64,000 bases of DNA, taken from NCBI RefSeq assembly GCF_008329525.1, contig NZ_NPKQ01000002.1:62001-126000 (forward strand), written 5' to 3'. Positions 1 to 9,570 of this stretch are shown piece after piece; within the stretch, counting starts at the first letter, position 1, and every line of letters begins with the position of its first letter. The notes beneath the pieces were generated by a model. That model was not told where the DNA came from, made no database searches, and saw nothing but the letters and a program-made list of their open reading frames with translations. A program made the position numbers and the translations under genes. The DNA is from Tardiphaga sp. P9-11. Its GTDB lineage: Bacteria; Pseudomonadota; Alphaproteobacteria; Rhizobiales; Xanthobacteraceae.

Positions 1-1429
1 CTTCCGCAGTTTGTGGAAACGAGCCGATGGTCGTTGTCGGAAATGTCGGCAGCCTGAAGCGTCGATGCTGTTCGGCCGCCCGTGAGACAAAGTCACTGCC
101 ACGCTGACGCATGGTTGCATCAACAGAGGCGACGCGCTTGGCGACAGTAACGTCGTGGATCTTCGGCGATGCCTTTCGCGCGGCGGCTGCGGCATCCGAC
201 GTTGCAAGCGTCGCGGCGACATCAGCGCGGCTGCTAGCCAGTGCAGCACCGAGGGTGGCCAGTTCTTCCATCTTCTGGATCGAAAAGGCCAGCCAGCTAT
301 TGACGTCCGGATCGAGCTCGGTCTCAAGGCTCAGATCGATCGGCACATGCAGCAGCGAGCAAGATGGCGCGAGCTCCACGCGATCCCGTCCCAGCAGATC
401 GACCATGGGCTCCAACCCATCGAGAAGACTGGACAGGTCGGATCGCCAGATATTGCGTCCATCGATCACGCCGAGCGAGAGAACCATGTCCTTCGGCACT
501 TTCGCAGCGACTTCATCGAACTGATCGGGTGCACGAACCAGATCGAGATGAAGGCCGGCCACGGGAAGCGACAAAGCCAGATCGAGGTTGTCACCCAGCT
601 CGCCAAAATAAGTGTTCAGCATGATCCTGAGTTGCGGAACCGCTTCGGCAAAAGCCGCATAAGTCTTCTGCAGCGCCTGCCGAGCGGACGCGTCGAGATC
701 GAGCACCAGACACGGCTCATCCAGTTGCACCCACTCGGCGCCGCCGTCGGCTAATTCCCCGAGCACCTCAACATAGACGGGCAGCAATCGATCGAGCAGC
801 GTTACCGGGTCGAATGACGCACCCATACTCTTGGCCAGTTTGAGATAGGTCACAGGCCCGACCAGCACAGGTCGTGTCTGATAACCCAGCGATCTCGCCT
901 CCTCATACTCCTTGATCGGCTTGCGCGATGCGAGACTGAAGGTCTGATCCTGCGTCAGCTCAGGCACCATGAAATGATAGTTGGTATCAAACCACTTGGT
1001 CATCTCCTGTGCCGGTACGCCTTGCGACGCGCCATGCGCATGAGAGCCGTGCGTGCAGGCCTCGTCATGCGCATCGCCTTGTGATCCACGCGCCATGGCA
1101 AAATAGGTCGCGAAGGAAACATCTCCGCCGGTCCAGCCATAGACTTTGGGAATAGCGCCTACCATGACGCTGGTATCGAGCACTTGATCGTAGAAGGAGA
1201 AGTCGTTCGACGGCATGACCGTGATCCCGAGCGACTTTTGACGCGCCCAGTTTGCGGCACGCAGTCCGATGCCGACATCGATCAGTGCATTCTCGTCGAT
1301 TGTACCGGACCAATAGCTTTCCAGCGCCATCTTGAGCTCACGCCGCGGACCGATCCGTGGCGTCCCCAATGTAGCAACAGGAAGTGAGGTAGTTGATTTT
1401 GAAGAAGTAGACTTTGACACAGTAGACAT
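1..1429 (-). CDS. metE: Cobalamin-independent methionine synthase MetE (partial, N-terminal part)
   Basis: The gene starts at 1429 and runs off the left edge, so about 476 N-terminal residues are present of a family that is usually about 750-780 long. MetE transfers a methyl group from 5-methyltetrahydropteroyltri-glutamate to homocysteine without B12, in the cytoplasm. The family's N-terminal substrate-binding segment is visible (RIGPRRELKMALESYW, about residues 25-40), as are EMTKWFDTNYHFMVPE (about 142-157) and the start of the C-terminal catalytic barrel (TTTIGSFPQTAE) at the window edge. Residues about 120-133 form a His-rich insertion (HDEACTHGSHAH) just before EMTKWF. A cobalamin riboswitch lies upstream, so expression should fall when B12 is available. 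Identity is near certain; the zinc-binding C-terminus cannot be checked. Confidence 0.96.
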   Translation of the reverse strand, partial: MSTVSKSTSSKSTTSLPVATLGTPRIGPRRELKMALESYWSGTIDENALIDVGIGLRAANWARQKSLGITVMPSNDFSFYDQVLDTSVMVGAIPKVYGWTGGDVSFATYFAMARGSQGDAHDEACTHGSHAHGASQGVPAQEMTKWFDTNYHFMVPELTQDQTFSLASRKPIKEYEEARSLGYQTRPVLVGPVTYLKLAKSMGASFDPVTLLDRLLPVYVEVLGELADGGAEWVQLDEPCLVLDLDASARQALQKTYAAFAEAVPQLRIMLNTYFGELGDNLDLALSLPVAGLHLDLVRAPDQFDEVAAKVPKDMVLSLGVIDGRNIWRSDLSSLLDGLEPMVDLLGRDRVELAPSCSLLHVPIDLSLETELDPDVNSWLAFSIQKMEELATLGAALASSRADVAATLATSDAAAAARKASPKIHDVTVAKRVASVDATMRQRGSDFVSRAAEQHRRFRLPTFPTTTIGSFPQTAE

Positions 1430-1436
1430 GGCTTAA

Positions 1437-1451
1437 CCCCAATGATTGGGG
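1437..1451 (-). promoter_or_regulatory. Candidate expression-platform hairpin at the metE ribosome binding site
   Basis: The dyad CCCCAAT-g-ATTGGGG ends 7 bases upstream of the metE ATG on the minus strand. Its 3' arm (TGGGG) is the only purine-rich stretch at Shine-Dalgarno distance, so folding would hide it. Together with the riboswitch this suggests translational control. The dyad is seen directly; the mechanism is inferred. Confidence 0.45.
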
Positions 1452-1539
1452 GCAAAAGGCCAAAGTGACACGTCTGGATTCCACGACGGCAGTCGCGGAA
1501 TCGCAACCGCACCACCGGGACACCCCGCCCGAGGACGTT

Positions 1540-1735
1540 TATGTTGTCGGGGCAGGTCTCCTGGCTCGCGGGTCAATGCTGCTGTCCGGTCTTCCCAAAA
1601 CCTTTGCAGGTCTCAGTGACTTTAATGGACAGCGGCTCACCGCTTACAGTTGCGGGGGCAGCTCCGGCCTTGGCTTAACGCCTCACCGGCTTCCCTCTTA
1701 GCTTCGGGCAAACCTTCCCGAAGAACCACGACAGC
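1540..1735 (-). promoter_or_regulatory. Cobalamin (B12) riboswitch upstream of metE
   Basis: On the minus strand the leader shows the cobalamin riboswitch signatures in order: GGGAAGCCGGTGAGG (near 1680-1695), GCCCCCGCAACTGTAAGCGG (near 1641-1660), the B12 box AGTCACTGAGA (1611-1621), then GGGAAGACCGG and GACCCGCGAGCCAGGAGACC (1547-1595). It lies about 110 bases upstream of the metE start on the same strand. B12 binding to this element is known to repress the downstream gene. Outer boundaries are approximate. Confidence 0.95.
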
Positions 1736-1856
1736 TTCACATATGGGCAACATCGCACGGCAGTCAACAGAGCGTGCGCGGACGAACTCTGCCCACACGC
1801 AGCAGCGCGTTGAAGATTCCGGAGCCGGAGTGGGCCGTAGCCCCGAGATCAAACGC

Positions 1857-1885
1857 ATCAAGCCCGGCACGAGGCCGGGCTTGAT
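1857..1885 (-). terminator. Hairpin downstream of the LysM/M23 lipoprotein gene
   Basis: A perfect 12-bp stem (ATCAAGCCCGGC with GCCGGGCTTGAT) and 5-base loop lies 31 bases past the stop codon at 1916. The U-run after the stem on the minus strand is weak, so termination strength is uncertain. Confidence 0.6.
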
Positions 1886-1915
1886 CAAATGCGAACTACA
1901 CTTCGTGGATTGCGC

Positions 1916-3322
1916 TTACGCGCCGTTGAGGAACTGCAGCGGATCAACCGGCGACGAGCCCTTGCGGATTTCGAAGTGAAGCTGCGGCGAAGTGACTTCA
2001 CCGGACTGGCCGGACTTGCCGATCACCTGACCGCGCTTGATGGTCTCGCCACGCTTCACCATCAACTCACTCGCATGGGCATATGCGGTGACGTACCCGT
2101 TGGAGTGACGAACGAGAACCAGATTGCCGTAGCCCTTGAGCTCATTGCCGGAATAGGCAACGACGCCATCTTCGGCAGCCTTGATCGGCGTGCCTTCCGG
2201 CACGGCGACGTTGATGCCGTCATTGGACTTGCCATTGGTCTTGGCGCCGTAGCCTGTGACCACGCGGCCGCGTACCGGCCAACGGAACGTCGGCAAAGCG
2301 CCGGTTGCGTCTGCGGCTTTAGTCGGCGATTCCGTTGTGGTTTCTTCGGGCATCGTCGTCGCACTTGCGAGACGCGCCTTTTGTGCGGGTTCGGTAGCAG
2401 CGACACGAGTTACCGGCGCGGTCGTGACAGCGCCGGCAGGCGCCGCGGCAACAGCTGCCGGAGCCGGCGCAGCAAGCGGTGCGGCTACGGGAGCAGCGGT
2501 GGCCGTACGCGCACCGGGTACCGTGATCCTGGAGCCGAGCTTCAATTGGGCAGTCGGTGACAAACCATTAGCGCGCGCGAGTTCGGCCACCGGCACGTTG
2601 TTCCGGCGCGAGATGCTCATCAGCGTATCGCCGCGATTGACGAAATGAGTGGTCGATGCGCCAACGGCAGGTTTGCTCGGAGCAGCGGCAACGGCCGGAA
2701 TTGCCGCGGCGCCCTGGCGCGGAATGATCAGTGACTGACCGGGCGACAGCGCGCGCGGACCCTTGTAGCCATTGGCCTGCAGGATCGCAGCCGACGAGAC
2801 GTTGTAGCGCTTTGCCAGACCATCGAGCGTATCACTGGTGCCGACGATGATCGAGGTGCCACCATCACGGGCAAGGCCGTTGGTCGCCGCAACCGAGCGC
2901 GGCGCCGTGGAGCCGGTGGTTTCGATCGGCGCGCGTGCGGGCGGCGGCGTATACATACCGTTGCCGCCCCCGCTGACGGGAGCAGCCGACGCAACTGGAC
3001 GAGCTGTCGGATAGGACTGCGGCGCCGAGATCGGCGGCGGCAAAGCCTGGGATTGATACTGCGGCTGCGGATTATAGGCCGGACGCTGATACTGCGGCAG
3101 CTCCTGGCGCTCGACCGGCGCGCGTGGCGCTCGCTGCGGCACCGAGCCGGTGGTTTCGCCTTGCCAGCCAAAGCCACGGGACTGACCCGAGTCAAAACTT
3201 GGATTCTGAGATAGGCGTGTCTGCATATCGGCGCTGCAGCCCGCAAAACCGATAGACATCAGCGCCAGCACCGCGACCTGCGGAGCGCGGCGCGAGTAAA
3301 GCAACTCGACAACGCTGGACAT
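1916..3322 (-). CDS. nlpD: LysM / degenerate M23 (LytM) lipoprotein, NlpD-type amidase activator
   Basis: This 468-residue protein is predicted to sit in the envelope and help control peptidoglycan hydrolysis. It has an N-terminal signal with a lipobox ending at Cys29 (IGFAGC), a Pro/Gln/Ala-rich linker, LysM domains at about 158-201 and 226-269, a second Ala/Pro linker, and an M23/LytM domain at about 345-465. The zinc-binding positions are degenerate: the usual HxGxD motif reads NDGIN (Asn367, Asn371) and the final HxH reads QLH (447-449). This loss is typical of NlpD/EnvC activators, which switch on amidases rather than cut the wall themselves. It lies downstream of pcm and surE, as in related alphaproteobacteria. 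The symbol is by family resemblance. Confidence 0.88.
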   Translation of the reverse strand: MSSVVELLYSRRAPQVAVLALMSIGFAGCSADMQTRLSQNPSFDSGQSRGFGWQGETTGSVPQRAPRAPVERQELPQYQRPAYNPQPQYQSQALPPPISAPQSYPTARPVASAAPVSGGGNGMYTPPPARAPIETTGSTAPRSVAATNGLARDGGTSIIVGTSDTLDGLAKRYNVSSAAILQANGYKGPRALSPGQSLIIPRQGAAAIPAVAAAPSKPAVGASTTHFVNRGDTLMSISRRNNVPVAELARANGLSPTAQLKLGSRITVPGARTATAAPVAAPLAAPAPAAVAAAPAGAVTTAPVTRVAATEPAQKARLASATTMPEETTTESPTKAADATGALPTFRWPVRGRVVTGYGAKTNGKSNDGINVAVPEGTPIKAAEDGVVAYSGNELKGYGNLVLVRHSNGYVTAYAHASELMVKRGETIKRGQVIGKSGQSGEVTSPQLHFEIRKGSSPVDPLQFLNGA

Positions 3323-3429
3323 TGGTTACTCACTCATACGCAACAAACAACTGAATTGAGTAAACACCGTCTCCGTTACCAAGCCTTTAACCTTGCGACC
3401 AACACGTGACAGCCGTTCACGAACTTTTT

Positions 3430-4080
3430 TCAGAGTTCGCGCGCGATGCCCGGAAGCGCTGGCACAAAACGCACGTCCACCAGCTCCTTTCGCTCCAATC
3501 CATCCCCGGTTTTGCGGATCCGGACCAGGGTCTGGACGCCATTGTGAGGACCAACCGGCGCAATCAGAATACCGCCGTCCTCAAGCCGGTCGGTCAGCGC
3601 CACGGGCACCTCCTCCACGGCGGCGGTCACGACGATCCGGTCGAACGATCCCAAATTGGCAGCCGGATTGAGGCCATCCCCGAGCATGACCTCGATATTA
3701 TGGAGGCCGAGTGCCTCCAACCGGGTTCGGGCGGCATCGGCCAGGGTGCGATAACGCTCGATGCTGAGCACATTGCGGACGAGCTTTGACAGGATCGCGG
3801 CCTGGTAGCCCGATCCCGTGCCGACCTCGAGTACACGGTGACCAGCATTCAACTGCAGTTGTTCGGTCATATAGGCCACCACGAAGGGCTGGCTGATGGT
3901 CTGGCCGCAGGCAATAGCCAAGGCCGTATCCCGCCAGGCATGGGCACGATCGTTCGGCTCGACGAAGCGATCACGCGGAATATCCTCCATTGCGCGCAGC
4001 ACCAGCCGATCGCTGATCCCACGGCGCCGCAGACCAAGCTGAAACGTCATCTGTTCAGGCGGCTGTCCGACGGTAATCAT
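3430..4080 (-). CDS. pcm: Protein-L-isoaspartate O-methyltransferase
   Basis: A 216-residue cytoplasmic repair enzyme that uses S-adenosylmethionine to methylate isoaspartyl residues of damaged proteins. The family motif [15 protein letters not shown] (about 61-75) and SAM-binding motif [14 protein letters not shown] (about 83-95), are intact, followed by GDG (134-136) and the EEVP segment near 156. The length matches the family. It lies in the surE-pcm-nlpD order known from related genomes, but here surE and pcm are separated by a plus-strand response regulator. Confidence 0.95.
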   Translation of the reverse strand: MITVGQPPEQMTFQLGLRRRGISDRLVLRAMEDIPRDRFVEPNDRAHAWRDTALAIACGQTISQPFVVAYMTEQLQLNAGHRVLEVGTGSGYQAAILSKLVRNVLSIERYRTLADAARTRLEALGLHNIEVMLGDGLNPAANLGSFDRIVVTAAVEEVPVALTDRLEDGGILIAPVGPHNGVQTLVRIRKTGDGLERKELVDVRFVPALPGIAREL

Positions 4081-4373
4081 GGAAATGCCTCACGCAGCAC
4101 CGGGTTAGAAACACTCTCGATCTAGCAAAGATAGATTGATGTATTTCTGCGATCGGAACCGGGATAGCCTAACGAAAACTTTTATTGTTCCACGCGCGGA
4201 ACCGGCAACATACCAGCCTGTTATGGGCGGGGTGCTGAAATCCAGTTCTTGCTTTATCTGATACCGAACACGCTACATGCGTCTTTGGGTCACGAAAATG
4301 GCAATGCGTCGAGATTGCGTTCAACCCGGGAATTTGCGATTTTGTTCAGAAGATTGGGGCTAGGAAACCGGCC
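4081..4373. other. Divergent intergenic region, pcm / response regulator
   Basis: About 290 bases separate two divergent genes and must hold both promoters. It is AT-richer than the flanking genes. I see no clear operator, RNA gene or repeat in it. Confidence 0.4.
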
Positions 4374-4751
4374 ATGACTGCAACGAACCCGCCGGGCGGC
4401 TCCGTCTTCCTTGTCGAAGACGAGGTCATGATCCGCATGATGGTTGCCGATATGCTTGAGGAACTCGGCTACAGCGTGGCCGCCGAAGCCGGTGACATCA
4501 ACGAAGCAATCAGGCTAGCCGGGTCTGCCAAATTCGAGATTGCGATCCTCGACGTCAACGTCAATGGCAAGGTGATTTCGCCGGTCGCCGAAGTAATCGC
4601 ATCGCGCAACCGCCCGTTCATCTTCGCGACTGGTTACGGTGCGCAAGGCCTGCCGGAAGAATTTCGTGACCGCCCGACGCTGCAGAAGCCTTTCCAGATG
4701 GAAACGCTGGCGCAGGTGCTGTCCACGACGCTTAAGGGCGTCGCGGTTTAG
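4374..4751 (+). CDS. Single-domain response regulator (CheY-like receiver)
   Basis: A 125-residue stand-alone receiver with no output domain. The acidic pocket (E15, D16, E17), phospho-acceptor Asp60 in AILDVN, the Thr switch residue (T86 in FATGYG) and conserved Lys105 (LQKPF) are all present, so it should be phosphorylatable. Proteins of this shape often act as phosphate sinks or relay partners for histidine kinases, but no kinase gene is nearby. It is transcribed against its neighbours and sits between surE and pcm. Its partner is unknown. Confidence 0.9.
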   Translation: MTATNPPGGSVFLVEDEVMIRMMVADMLEELGYSVAAEAGDINEAIRLAGSAKFEIAILDVNVNGKVISPVAEVIASRNRPFIFATGYGAQGLPEEFRDRPTLQKPFQMETLAQVLSTTLKGVAV

Positions 4752-4777
4752 GCGAGCCCCTCGCTTATCTCGAAATC

Positions 4778-5545
4778 TCAGGCAAGCGCCTTGGTCAGCG
4801 CTTCGGAGAATACATCGTCCGTACGATCGAGACGCAGCGGCGTGACCGAGACGTAGCGCGCAGCAAGGGCTGCGAGATCGGTGCCCTCCAGTGGGGCTTC
4901 CGCGGCGACGATGCGCTCGAAACCGATCCAGAAATACGGATTGTTACGGCCATCCCGCCGCTCATCGACGCGCAGAAAGCCCTGATTGCGCTTGCCCTGC
5001 CGGGTGACGACAACACCTTTCACCTCGTCGGCCGCGCAGGCCGGGAAGTTAACGTTGATCACCGTGTTCTTCGGCACGCCCGCCTTGATGACCTTGCGCA
5101 GCACGTCCGGACCGAATTTCAGCGCGGTCTCCCATTGCGGATTGTGACGCGTTTCCATCGAGAATTCCTGACTCAGCGCCACCGACGGGAAACCGAGAAT
5201 GGTGCCTTCGAGCGCGCCGGCGATGGTACCGGAATAGACCACGTCCTCGGCGACGTTGCGGCCCTTGTTGACGCCGGACAAGACGAGATCGGGCTGCTTG
5301 TCTTTTAGGATATGACGCGCACCCATGATGACGCAGTCGGTCGGCGTGCCGCGCACGGCATAATGCCGGGGGCCGACTTCGCGCAGCCGCAGCGGATCGT
5401 TTAGCGACAATGAGTGCGACACACCAGACTGATCGAGCTCGGGCGCCACCACCCAGACGTCGTCGGACAATTCCTTGGCGATCTGCTCGATGATCTTCAG
5501 GCCGGGGGCGTGAATGCCGTCGTCATTGGTGCAGAGAATGCGCAT
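4778..5545 (-). CDS. surE: 5'/3'-nucleotidase SurE
   Basis: A metal-dependent phosphatase acting on nucleoside 5' and 3' monophosphates in the cytoplasm. I place the start at 5545, giving 255 residues that begin MRILCTNDDGIHAPGL, the canonical SurE N-terminus with the metal-binding Asp8-Asp9 pair. The frame is open 80 codons further upstream, but that extension has no SurE character. SGVNKGRN (metal-binding Asn) and PTDCV segments are also present. It is the middle member of the serS-surE-pcm order. Confidence 0.95.
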   Translation of the reverse strand: MRILCTNDDGIHAPGLKIIEQIAKELSDDVWVVAPELDQSGVSHSLSLNDPLRLREVGPRHYAVRGTPTDCVIMGARHILKDKQPDLVLSGVNKGRNVAEDVVYSGTIAGALEGTILGFPSVALSQEFSMETRHNPQWETALKFGPDVLRKVIKAGVPKNTVINVNFPACAADEVKGVVVTRQGKRNQGFLRVDERRDGRNNPYFWIGFERIVAAEAPLEGTDLAALAARYVSVTPLRLDRTDDVFSEALTKALA

Positions 5546-5797
5546 TCGTGAGGTGCCTTTTCGATCGGGAGGGCCGCTGGCCGGCACCGGTTTTTGCCAG
5601 CATGTGCCCGCTTTTGCCACCCCCATTTTGGGCGCTGTTTGTGCGCAGCCAGCGCCCGGAAAAGTGATTTTCCCGCAGGCCGGAACATTTCGGCGTCGCC
5701 GCGATTTCTTGTTTAGGTAGGTGAGTGCCAGTTGCGTCTGAAGCATGTGCGCTCGACCCGGATGGCCTTGGTCGCAGCGCCCCACAGGGCGACGGAG

Positions 5798-6298
5798 ATG
5801 GCGAAACAGCTCAAACGGGTGTTGATCATCGGATTGCCGGCGATCGCGGTTGTCGCTCTGATGGGGTGGCTACTGCCTCTCCGGCTGGCCGAGACCAAGC
5901 CAGAACTCACTCTCAATACGGCGGTCATCGCAGCACCTGATGACCCAGAAGAACAAGACATCGCCACCCCCGCGCCTTCGCAACTCGTCGGCGTTCCTGA
6001 TGCCGCAGAGCTCAACCGTCTCAGCCTCTCCCGCCAGTCGTTCCGCCGTGGCGGCCTCGGCTCGCGGGCACTCATGACCTTCACCGTGCGCAACGCCAAT
6101 GACTATCCGGTCAAGGACCTCGAAATCGCCTGCGCCTTCCGCAGTCGGGATGGGCGCTACGTCACGGAGCGCCGCCGCGTCATCGCGGAGACCGTCAGCA
6201 CGAAAAGCCGCAAGGCGTTTCCGATGACACTGATGGGCTTCGTCAACATCAAGGCCGAGAAAGCCAGATGCGCGCTGGTAACGGCCAGCCGCGCGTGA
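5798..6298 (+). CDS. Conserved membrane-anchored protein of unknown function
   Basis: Not recognised as a named family. Starting at 5798 gives 166 residues: a short basic N-terminus (MAKQLKR), one membrane span at about 8-28, a polar linker rich in acidic residues and Pro, and a C-terminal domain (about 85-160). The segment TVRNANDYPVKDLEIACAF resembles the beta-sandwich repeats of FxLYD-type extracytoplasmic domains. An upstream in-frame ATG at 5732 would add 22 basic residues before the span and is less likely. It is convergent with serS, whose stop is 20 bases away. Function unknown. Confidence 0.75.
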   Translation: MAKQLKRVLIIGLPAIAVVALMGWLLPLRLAETKPELTLNTAVIAAPDDPEEQDIATPAPSQLVGVPDAAELNRLSLSRQSFRRGGLGSRALMTFTVRNANDYPVKDLEIACAFRSRDGRYVTERRRVIAETVSTKSRKAFPMTLMGFVNIKAEKARCALVTASRA

Positions 6299-6318
6299 GC
6301 GGCTAGCCGTGACGTCGC

Positions 6319-7623
6319 CTAGTCAGCCTGCACGACTTTGAGTCCGCCCATATAGGGCTGCAGCACATCCGGCACGGCAATCGAGCCGTCTTCCTGCTGA
6401 TAATTTTCCATCACGGCGATCAGCGCGCGGCCAACGGCCGTGCCCGAGCCATTCAGCGTGTGCACGAAGCGCGGCTTGCCGTCCGGTCCACGCGAGCGCG
6501 CATCCATGCGACGTGCCTGGAAGTCGCCGCAAACCGAGCAGGACGAAATCTCGCGATAGGCACCGCCTTCGCCTTGGCCCGGCATCCAGACCTCAATATC
6601 GTAGGTCTTCTGCGCAGCGAAGCCCATATCGCCGGTGCACAGCGTCATCACGCGGTAATGCAGGCCAAGCCGGCGCAGCACTTCCTCGGCGCAGGACAGC
6701 ATACGCTCGTGCTCGTTCTTGCTCTCCTCGGGCGTGGTGATCGAGACCAGTTCGACCTTGGTAAACTGATGCTGGCGGATCATGCCCCGCGTATCGCGGC
6801 CGGCAGCGCCAGCCTCGGCACGGAAGCACGGTGTCAGCGCCGTCATGCGCAGCGGCAGTTCTTTTTCGTCGAGAATGGATTCTCGGACGAGATTCGTCAG
6901 CGGGACTTCGGCGGTCGGAATCAGCCAGTAACCCTGCCCTTCACTACCGATCGCACCAGCGGCGAACTGATCGTCGCGAAACTTCGGCAGCTGCGCGGTA
7001 CCAAACATCGCATCATCGCGCACCAGGAGCGGTGGATTCACTTCCGTATAGCCGTGCTCGTTCGTATGCAGATCAAGCATGAACTGCCCGATGGCACGTT
7101 CCAGACGCGCGAGGCCTTTCTTGAGCACGACAAAACGTGCGCCCGAGAGTTTGGCCGCAGCCTCGAAATCCATGAAGCCCATGGCCTCGCCGAGGTCATA
7201 ATGCGCTCTCGGCGCGAAGGCATAGTTGCGCTTGGCGCCGAAGTGATGGTGCTCCACATTGCCATGCTCGTCGACGCCTTCCGGCACCTCGTCGAGCGGC
7301 AGGTTCGGGATTTCGGCAAGCGCGACCTTGAGCTTATCCTCGGCGTCCTTCACCGCGGCTTCCATCGCCGGCATCGTCGTCTTGAGTTCGGTGACCTCGG
7401 CCATCAGCGCATTAGCGCGCGCCTCGTCCTTGGTCTTCTTGGCCTCGCCGATTTCCTTCGACGCCGCATTGCGCCGCGCTTGCGCCTGTTCGGATGCCAG
7501 GATCGCCGTACGGCGGGTCTCGTCGATCGCCAGCAACGACGCCGATAGGGGCGCCAATCCCCGCCGCTTCAGCGCAGCGTCGAAAGCTTCGGGATTGTCG
7601 CGGATCGATTTGATGTCGTGCAT
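6319..7623 (-). CDS. serS: Seryl-tRNA synthetase
   Basis: A class II aminoacyl-tRNA synthetase that charges tRNA-Ser with serine. The start at 7623 ([18 protein letters not shown]) gives 434 residues and the normal family N-terminus; the frame is open 20 codons further but that sequence is not SerS-like. The N-terminal tRNA-binding coiled coil spans about 25-105. Motif 2 ([20 protein letters not shown]) and motif 3 ([19 protein letters not shown]) are intact. It lies between tatC and surE on the same strand. Confidence 0.97.
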   Translation of the reverse strand: MHDIKSIRDNPEAFDAALKRRGLAPLSASLLAIDETRRTAILASEQAQARRNAASKEIGEAKKTKDEARANALMAEVTELKTTMPAMEAAVKDAEDKLKVALAEIPNLPLDEVPEGVDEHGNVEHHHFGAKRNYAFAPRAHYDLGEAMGFMDFEAAAKLSGARFVVLKKGLARLERAIGQFMLDLHTNEHGYTEVNPPLLVRDDAMFGTAQLPKFRDDQFAAGAIGSEGQGYWLIPTAEVPLTNLVRESILDEKELPLRMTALTPCFRAEAGAAGRDTRGMIRQHQFTKVELVSITTPEESKNEHERMLSCAEEVLRRLGLHYRVMTLCTGDMGFAAQKTYDIEVWMPGQGEGGAYREISSCSVCGDFQARRMDARSRGPDGKPRFVHTLNGSGTAVGRALIAVMENYQQEDGSIAVPDVLQPYMGGLKVVQAD

Positions 7624-7756
7624 GGAGAAAGTCCTGGCGATGGCGCTGGAATGTTGACCTACACCGTCGATGGCGGAGGTCAACGCGGCCCTGACTACCC
7701 CGAAACCCGCTGATTTGGAACATCAAATGGATCGGCAGTGTCGCTTGAGAACGCCC

Positions 7757-8569
7757 CTACTGCGCTGGCGTCACGTCCGTGCCGGTCTCAGCAGCCTTGG
7801 CAGCAGCGGCCTTGGCGGCATTCTTCTCGACCATGCTGACCGCAATGATCGAACCTTCGTAGAGGATTAGCAGCGGGATCGCGAGGGAGGCCTGGCTGAT
7901 CACATCGGGCGGCGTCAACACGGCCGCGATAACGAAAGCGATGACGATGAAGTAGCGGCGCTTTTCGCGTAGCTGCTTCGAGGTCAAGATGCCGATGCGG
8001 CCGAGCAGCGTCAGGATCACGGGCAGCTGGAAGGCGATGCCGAAGGCGAAGATCAGCGACATCATCAGCGACAGATATTCGCCGACCTTGGGCAGCAGCG
8101 CGATCTGCGCGGTATCGGAGCTTCCGGTCTGCTGCATGCCCAGCGAGAACCGGATCAGCATCGGTAGCACGAGGAAATAAACCAGCAGCGAGCCCAGCGC
8201 GAAGAAGATCGGCGTCGCGATCAGATATGGCAGGAACGCGCCCTTCTCGTGCTTGTAGAGGCCGGGCGCCACGAACATGTAGATCTGCGCGGCAATCACC
8301 GGAAACGAGATGAACCCGGCGCCGAACATCGCAAGCTTCAGCTGGGTCAGGAAGTATTCCAGCAGCGCCGTGTAGATGAATTTTGAGTTCTCGGGCCCGG
8401 CGACCCAGACGAACGGCCAGACCAGAACATTATAGATCTGCTTGGCGAAAAAGAAGCAGAAGACAAAGGCCACGGCGAACGCCAGCAGGGCCTTGATCAG
8501 CCGTGACCGCAACTCGATCAGGTGATCCATCAAGGGAGCCTTGGAGGCTTCGATATCTTCCGCGCTCAT
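7757..8569 (-). CDS. tatC: Sec-independent protein translocase TatC
   Basis: The 270-residue integral membrane receptor of the twin-arginine pathway, binding Tat signal peptides together with TatB. The cytoplasmic N-terminus carries the conserved [11 protein letters not shown] segment, followed by six hydrophobic spans and an Ala/Lys-rich tail. The start overlaps the tatB stop by four bases (ATGA), indicating translational coupling. Length and topology fit the family. Confidence 0.97.
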   Translation of the reverse strand: MSAEDIEASKAPLMDHLIELRSRLIKALLAFAVAFVFCFFFAKQIYNVLVWPFVWVAGPENSKFIYTALLEYFLTQLKLAMFGAGFISFPVIAAQIYMFVAPGLYKHEKGAFLPYLIATPIFFALGSLLVYFLVLPMLIRFSLGMQQTGSSDTAQIALLPKVGEYLSLMMSLIFAFGIAFQLPVILTLLGRIGILTSKQLREKRRYFIVIAFVIAAVLTPPDVISQASLAIPLLILYEGSIIAVSMVEKNAAKAAAAKAAETGTDVTPAQ

Positions 8570-9105
8570 GACGCTTTGGCGTCCTTCAGAACGTCAGGAT
8601 TGGTCATATCGGACGCTGCTACCCCATCATTGGCGGCAGTGTGGGTTTCAACCGGCGCCGGTTGCACTTCCCGGGTAATGGCCAACGGCTCGTTCACGGC
8701 AGCCATTTCCTGCGCATGCGTTTCGGCTTCAACGAAGGTCTCGGGTGTCGGCGCTTCGGGCGTGGTGGGCACCGCCGGCGGCGTATCGAGGTTGTCGGCC
8801 TTATCGATGGCCATATCGACTGAAGAATTGGCATCGCTGACGTCTTTGGTCAGCGAGGTCATGATGTTGTTGGTGCTGAAACCGGAGGCAACATCCTTCA
8901 CGTCGTCGAAGGCCTTTTTGACGTCGGCCATTTCGGCTTCGCGCATCGCTTCATTGAACTGGCCCTGGAATTCCGAGGCCATCTTGCGGGCCTTGCCCAT
9001 CCACTGCCCGACCATGCGCAGCACGCCCGGCAGTTCTTTCGGGCCGATGGCAATCAGCGCGACGACCGCGATGACGACCAGTTCACTCCACCCGATGTCG
9101 AACAT
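8566..9105 (-). CDS. tatB: Sec-independent protein translocase TatB
   Basis: A 179-residue Tat component. The N-terminal membrane helix ([20 protein letters not shown]) with the typical GW-x-E start is followed by the [10 protein letters not shown] hinge, an amphipathic helix to about residue 75, and a long Pro/Thr/Glu-rich tail. It lies between tatA and tatC and overlaps tatC by four bases. The tail beyond residue 100 is low complexity, as is usual for TatB of this order. Confidence 0.95.
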   Translation of the reverse strand: MFDIGWSELVVIAVVALIAIGPKELPGVLRMVGQWMGKARKMASEFQGQFNEAMREAEMADVKKAFDDVKDVASGFSTNNIMTSLTKDVSDANSSVDMAIDKADNLDTPPAVPTTPEAPTPETFVEAETHAQEMAAVNEPLAITREVQPAPVETHTAANDGVAASDMTNPDVLKDAKAS

Positions 9106-9189
9106 GAAAAATTCCGCTCACGCGGGGCTGGATGCGCCCGCGTCTCCTTCAATGGCCGCCGCGATCGCCAAGGACAATCCCTTGGGACC

Positions 9190-9429
9190 TCAGACAGCCT
9201 TGCTGCCGACGTCTGTACGGTTGGCGGTCGGCGCCGGCGGAGTCTGGTCGATGGTACGGACCGGCTCGGTCGGCTTGTCAGCCGGCTTGTCGTCGTCCGC
9301 CATGCCCTTCTTGAACGCCTTGATGCCCTGCGCAACGTCGCCCATCAGGTCGGAAATCTTGCCGCGCCCGAACAACAGCAGGACCACTCCGATCACAACG
9401 ATCCAGTGCCAAATGCTGAGTGAACCCAT
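9190..9429 (-). CDS. tatA: Sec-independent protein translocase TatA
   Basis: The 79-residue pore-forming Tat subunit. It has a membrane helix (about 3-20), the conserved Phe-Gly hinge (FGRGKI, 20-25), an amphipathic helix ([17 protein letters not shown]) and a short charged tail. It is the first gene of tatABC, about 84 bases upstream of tatB. Confidence 0.96.
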   Translation of the reverse strand: MGSLSIWHWIVVIGVVLLLFGRGKISDLMGDVAQGIKAFKKGMADDDKPADKPTEPVRTIDQTPPAPTANRTDVGSKAV

Positions 9430-9570
9430 CCTGCTAACCCTCCAAACACGCGGCCAGTCGCCCAGCCTGATCTGATCGGAACGTAGGCTGCGGGGGTGTC
9501 AAAAACAAGGACTTACCCCCCGTGGAATCGCGGATGTCGCGGCGCTATGCCGCGAGCGTTAATGCCGCGA

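Noticed and set aside
155-754. Plus-strand frames across the first kilobase
   Set aside because: The minus strand encodes metE continuously through this region; the plus frames are shadows.
6460-7548. Plus-strand frame of 362 codons opposite serS
   Set aside because: Antisense shadow of serS, with high Arg/His/Ala content and no domain.
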